Shown: piece after piece, positions 55,705 to 64,000 of the stretch
Layout of the letters: every line of letters begins with the position of its first letter
Position numbering within the stretch: the stretch's first letter is position 1
Source: Cutaneotrichosporon cavernicola
Taxonomy: Eukaryota; Basidiomycota; Tremellomycetes; Trichosporonales; Trichosporonaceae
DNA: 64,000 nt
Direction of reading: 5' to 3'
Assembly (NCBI RefSeq): GCF_030864355.1
Contig: NC_083393.1
Span: 2,728,001 to 2,792,000 of the forward strand
Notes under the pieces: model-generated
Told to the model about the DNA's origin: nothing
What the model saw: the letters and a program-made list of their open reading frames with translations, nothing else
The model's database searches: none
Translations under genes and position numbers: made by a program

Positions 55705-58040
55705 ATGTTCCGCCTAGCACGACTCGCGCCAGATGTGCGGCAGCTCCAAGTTCGTAGCTATACGACAGGTGCGCTCCATCCGACGGCGTTTGCACTGGCC
55801 GGTGCACGCGGGCGTCCCTTCAAGCCGAGGCAAGATGCTGATAGCGACCGGCCGCCAAGGCGAGATGGAGGGCGTCCTCCGAGAGAAGGGCCCCGTCCTC
55901 TGAGGGATGGAGGACGCTACCCCAGAGATGGCGGGCACGCTCCGAGAGATGGATGGCGGTCCCAGAAGGATAGTGGACGGAGCGGTCCGCCCCGTGGCGG
56001 CGCGACTGACCGCGCGCCAAGAGAATGGCAGCCTCGCGGCGGATCGTTTGCGCGCGGTGGAGCTGCAGGCGCAGTGGCTGGCGCTGCGACTCCCTTCCGC
56101 GGCCGCGACTCTCGTGGCTCTCGTGACTCTCGCGGCTCCCACCGCCGCTCCGACCGCGACGATCGTACTGGGTACGACCGTTATGGTTCCGAGGGAAGCA
56201 AGCGCGAGTGGAAGGTGCGGGGTATGACTCCCCCCACCTCGACGAACCCATACACCCTCTCGCAGCGGGTCAAGAAACACCTCGACCGCTACCCCGACAG
56301 GATGACGCGGCCGCAAGTTGACGAGCTGCTCGCCATCGTGCGCGACGTACCCCCAGACATGGCGACTGCGCCAGTATGGAATTTGGTGCTCGCCCGCATG
56401 GGGCGGGACGGGTATTACTCGGCCATGTGGAAGAGTTTCAATGAGGTAAGGCTATCAAGGCTACGTGGTTGAGCTAATGGAAGATGAAGAAGCGGGGCAC
56501 GAACGCGACCTCGCGTACGTTCACTGTCCTGCTTAATGCGTTTGCCGGTGTTGCGCATTCTGGGGTTGTCAATGACTCATTTGCGCCAGCATCCAAGCCG
56601 GAGCGGTTGACACTCGAGCGTGTGCGTCGGGTATACGATCTTTCGCAGGCGCATATCCGGGCCATGCTCAAGGCCCAAACAAAGAACGAGGGGAGTAGGG
56701 ATAACCTCGGCGTAGCGTATCCCGAAGACCACGATGAGATGCCTACCTTGCTCCCGTCCGAGGAGGTGAGCGTATGGCCCACTAATGCGTACCTCAAGTT
56801 CTTGGGTCGGTACGGTATGTGGAAGGAGATGGAGGCTGTGTTTATGGCTATGGATCGGGAAGGGCCCCTCGCACCAGATGGAGCGACGTACTATACCATG
56901 CTCAACACGGCGAATAACGTCGACCACTACCACCGCTCAATGAAGGACGACAGCCTCCCGGCTATCGAGGTAGGCAGTGTCGGGCGCGCATATTGGGACC
57001 AAGCGGTGCGGTCTGGCGTGGAGATCGACGACCGTATGGCCCTCGCTGCGCTGTCCTGTCTCGCAGCAGGAAGTCCTGCCGACCAGCGCGTGGCCGAGGA
57101 ACTCATCCCGCGCCTCTGGGACCTGTCTGCGCCCGGCCAGCCGGCTTCAGCGACGGGTGCAAAGGGCAAATACTCCCTACCTCGAGCGTGGGACAACCTT
57201 CCCACTTTCTCTCTCGACGTGCGCACAGCTACAACTCTCCTCTCAACCATGCGCCGGATGGGCAACAAGTCCCTCGTCGCGCACTATACTCGCCTGATTG
57301 CCGATGGTCCACTCGCGCGCAACGCAGACCTCGCCCTACTTAGGGTCTTCATCCACAACCTGGCCTTTGCCGGTGACGCCGACGGCGCATCGACCGTCCT
57401 CGAGACATTCCAGCCTCCTTCCGGAAGCGACGGATGGCCCATCGACGTCTATCTCTCAGTCATGGGGGCGGCCCGCTGGGCCGCCGACTGGGACATTGCC
57501 CTCTCGACTTTCCGGCGCATGGTCGCTCTCCCACCTACCGCCGAGGGCGGGATCGGCAAGTACATCTGGAAATCACCCAATGGCCGCCCGCAAGACGTGC
57601 GTGGTCGCCCATGGGTCCCGCCACGCCCTCACCCAGTGAACCCCACTGCGATGGGTTTGTTGTTCAAGACCGCACTGGCCGCTGCCAAGTCGGGTATCAA
57701 GCCCCTTCGCGCCGCGACTGATATTTACGAGTTTTACGGCCCAGACACGTTCTTCGAGGTGCGCACGAGCGCAGGAGTCGTGGATATGAACGCGGGCGAG
57801 GCTAAGCATTGGGACCTTAGTCGCCGGGATTACGGGTTTATTGGGGATGCGGTCGAGCTTGCGCGTGACCTCGAGGTCGCGGCTGAGCGGTTGGCCGAGA
57901 CGCCACGTAACACCGAGGATAGGGAGAAACACGAGGCCATGAGGCGGGACGCGGCGCGGGTTGTGCGTATTTGGGGGAAGAAGGTGGAGGAACGGGGAGA
58001 TAAAAAGCCCAGGCCGAGGTTCTTGCGTTCAGTCGAGTAG
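55705..58040 (+). CDS. Mitochondrial PPR-like protein with Arg/Gly-rich N-terminus
   Basis: Two exons (55705-56444, 56484-58040), 765 residues. The start MFRLARLAPDVRQLQVRSYT is a typical mitochondrial presequence. Residues 30-170 repeat RDGGRxPR and RGGxxRGG-like motifs, suggesting RNA binding. From about residue 200 the protein is helical, with repeated pairs such as VWNLVLARMGRDGYYSAMWK, TFTVLLNAFAGV, AYLKFLGRYGMWKEMEAVFM and YYTMLNTANN that fit pentatricopeptide repeats. Such proteins bind organellar transcripts to control their stability or translation. I cannot assign a specific orthologue. The given ATG is the one that opens the presequence. Confidence 0.8.
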
Positions 58041-58226
58041 TTGCGAGAACAGACAACAGACAACAGACACTCCTCATATCATTGCATTGTACCACCATTC
58101 ATGCACTCATCATTCCAGCGAGCAAGATCCGCTTACGAGCTTACGAGAAGCGTTTTGCAGTAGACATACTACGCAACAGACAGAATGCACATATGCATGA
58201 TGCCATCACCAACTCTACTTCAGATC

Positions 58227-59677
58227 TCAAGAAAAGTCCTGCGCGTCGAGCTCGCCGAGAAGCATGTTCGAGTCCTTGGACCCCGTAAGGATGATGGGTT
58301 CCCTACTGTCAGCTGCGCCAAATCTCCAAGCTGAATCATAGACGTACCGAGGATGCAGGTCGACGCCGGTCACTGCGCCCTTGTGGCCGGGAAGTTTGTA
58401 CAGGATCTTGCCCGTCTGCACATCCCACACCGTCACCGTACGGTCTCCGCCACCCGCTGCTATCCGTTGTCCCCCGTCGTGCTTGGACCACGCACAGCGG
58501 ATCAGCGTCTGCTCAAAGCCCGACGGCGCGCCCGTCAGGCTGCGGTACACGCGCATCGGGTCAGACGAAAAGGGCCGCACGTCATAAATGATGAGCGCAG
58601 AGTCGAGCGAGTACGTCGCAAGGTAGTGGCCATTGGGCGACAGCGCCAGCGAGGTAATCAGAGGTCAGCTCAGGAACAACAAACCGAGCTGTGCGTTGCA
58701 GACAAGTTTCGGGGTGTGTCGACCAGCGGCGGTACGGCCTCAGCACCCGCCACCTGATGCCCGAACCCCACCTCGCCTCCTCAATCCACTCACAGTGTCC
58801 GTGTGTCCCTTCAACGAGTACAGCATTTTCTCTGTCCGCAGATCCCACACCTGTGGTCAGCTCGGGTGAGGAGATTTCTTAGCTCACCTTCACCTCGTTG
58901 TCGACACCACCCACGAAGCACTGATTCCCGTCGTGGCTCCACTCCACCGCCGTCACGGGACAGTCGCGCTCGTCGTCAAACTCCGCCACTGGGTCCTTGG
59001 TACCCAGCGACAAGTCCCACACGCGCGCAATCCCGTCATCCCCACCAGTCAACACCAGCTCGTGCCCTCCTGAGATCGCCACAGCAATCGAGTTGAGCGG
59101 ACCAAAGTGCGCGGCGTACTTGGCTACGCGCGAGCCGTCCTCCAGGTCAGTCGCGATGAGGTACCCGTCCGCGCCGCCAGAGTAGAGCACCCTCGAGTCG
59201 AGTGAGAACGCGATATCCAGCACGGCCTGCTTGTGCACGTGCGGGATGAGACCATAGTTGTCATGTGGGGGGTACGTCTTCCACAACGCTGTGTGTCAGT
59301 GGGAACTGAGCTAGAAGATGGCGAAACAGGCTCACAGATACCACGATCAATGGAGCACGCTGCGATCGTTTCCCCTCTTGGGTCAAACTTGCACGCTGTG
59401 ATTTCGCCCTGCACGTCAGCGAGTGTCGAGGACGACTAGACCAAGCAACGCAATTGCCTTCCCTACTCACTCCGTGGGCCCCAGCCAAGGACACGATCGG
59501 CGCCTCGAGTCCACTTGTACGCTTAATCGTGCGCACCAGCGCATTCTTGCGCTGCCCCTCGCCCGACGACGCAACAGTCAGGGTCATCGTGTTCTCCTCG
59601 TCATCGTCCTCGACGCGCGCACGCTTCGCAACAGCCATTCCAGGCCCCGAGGGCGGAGGGGACTTGCGGACCGACAT
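58227..59677 (-). CDS. U5 snRNP WD40 protein (Cwf17/SNRNP40-like)
   Basis: A spliced gene of about 355-360 residues. After a charged N-terminus (RARVEDDDEEN, ALVRTIKRTSGLEAPIVSLA) come WD40 repeats with recognisable blades: GEITACKFDPRGETIAACSI, VLDIAFSLDSRVLYSGGADG, LVLTGGDDGIARVWDLSLG, VTAVEWSHDGNQCFVGGVDN, LATYSLDSALIIYDVRPFSS, RIAAGGGDRTVTVWDVQTG and PIILTGSKDSNMLLGEL. The entry (TSGLEAPIV.L.GH) and the RPFS..R segment between blades are typical of the SNRNP40/Cwf17 family. It sits in the U5 snRNP and activated spliceosome. Neighbours: convergent with the PPR gene (186 bp apart) and divergent from the MYST gene. Confidence 0.85.
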
Positions 59678-60192
59678 GTTGGGCGAGCAAGGTGCAAAAA
59701 CGCGAGGAAGATGGGTGGTGGAACGGTGATGGAGGGGAGCTTATCGCACGCCGAGTTACGAGGTTAAAGCAGTAGCTATTGCGCTGCGAGTGGTGATTTC
59801 GAGGGACGGATCAAGTGATGGGGAAGATGTATGGATGTGTTGCTATCGTTTGTCGAGTGATGGTCACCCCGAGTGAGTTGTTGGTGAATTGGTGAGAGGT
59901 GGATATTATAATGGGGAATGTCAAATAAAGAATTGTCTTTAACGGGATCAAATGTTGTTGTTTGAGTTGGATCCTTCCTCCCTGCCTACTCCCTGCACAA
60001 GCCACTAGTTGGGCGGCGACTTGGATCCACAGTCAGTCATCAATCCCGATACCTGCATCATCCATCCTCGTCCACATCAACCACATCTAGTATCATCAAC
60101 TTATATCTGCTGGCCCATTGTGGCCCGACGCGGCCATACTCTCACCATTCACGCCCGCCGTCAATCCTTAAACGCCTCGGCGCAGCGTGAAC
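59678..60192. other. Divergent promoter region between the WD40 and MYST genes
   Basis: 515 bp. The middle (59880-59960) is A/T-rich; the right half is C/T-rich leader. No distinct element is recognised. Confidence 0.5.
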
Positions 60193-63692
<3,500 letters not shown>

Positions 63693-63952
63693 CTGTCTGT
63701 AGCATCATCAGCGAGTGTCTGATGCCATTCGTATCCTGTATTCTTGAGCTTGCTTGACATTGCGTTTGTGGAACAGAGATCAGTCGCGCCCAGTCATTAG
63801 GACAATCAACTAATGCTATTAGAAGCCAGTCTTAAGGCTCCGCTAATGCCGAAAATTTCCGCAGGTGGCAGGTCAGCGTGGTTTCACTTTTCATTAAGTA
63901 TGTCCTGTCAGCATTGTTGCGCCACGATACCCACACCCATATCATAATCACC

Positions 63953-64000
63953 ATGACCGACCTGGATCTGTCTGGATTCACAGAAGAGGAGCGTTACGAG
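63953..64000 (+). CDS. Start of a gene truncated by the window edge
   Basis: ATG opens MTDLDLSGFTEEERYE, then the window ends. Context ATAATCACCATG is a typical start in this genome. Sixteen residues are too few to name a family. Confidence 0.5.
   Translation, partial: MTDLDLSGFTEEERYE

Overview
The window is nuclear DNA from a basidiomycete yeast-like fungus, most likely Tremellomycetes and plausibly Trichosporonales. The evidence is GC-rich coding sequence, many short introns (31-45 nt is typical) with GTRNGT donors and CTRAC branch sites just upstream of the acceptor, dense genes on both strands, and gene content such as LYS2 aminoadipate reductase, Zn2Cys6 regulators and an F-box-like/CxxC protein. 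The species call is inference.

Layout. 0-4.8 kb: start of an HMCES/SRAP gene, divergent from an HSP12-type stress gene across a promoter with two adjacent CRE palindromes; then an MFS sugar transporter, a thiol (glutathione) peroxidase and SEC61-beta. 4.9-12.3 kb: ATG9, RFC3 and a kinesin-7-like motor. 12.3-15.6 kb is empty of recognisable genes and ends at a small secreted double-psi beta-barrel protein. 17.3-28.5 kb: a CHCHD5/Mix14-like protein, a 991-residue F-box-like protein with CxxC pairs, tRNA pseudouridine synthase PUS1 and LYS2. 28.5-32.9 kb is a second long gap with several short tandem repeats, ahead of a BTB-like protein. 35-45 kb: a Zn2Cys6 transcription factor, an intron-containing tRNA-Cys(GCA), a serine/proline-rich protein of unknown function, acyl-CoA oxidase and a PalI/SUR7-like membrane protein. 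46-51.3 kb: two weakly supported small genes, then two tandem paralogues of a family I do not recognise. 51.5-64 kb: Rab GDI, CK2 regulatory subunit, a mitochondrial PPR-like protein, a Cwf17/SNRNP40 WD40 protein, a double-PHD MYST acetyltransferase, and the start of one more gene.

Most genes are unrelated housekeeping genes arranged as divergent or convergent neighbours; I see no metabolic cluster, transposon, virus or CRISPR array. The most novel element is the tandem paralogue pair at 47.6-51.3 kb. Splicing both genes by hand gives open frames whose last two introns fall at the same alignment positions and phases. Gene models were read by eye. I summed the exon lengths, and found them to close in frame, for HSP12, the transporter, the peroxidase, SEC61-beta, the CHCH protein, the F-box-like gene, the PalI-like gene, the two small candidates and the paralogue pair. 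Other multi-exon models were checked only for frame at the junctions I read, or by domain order.
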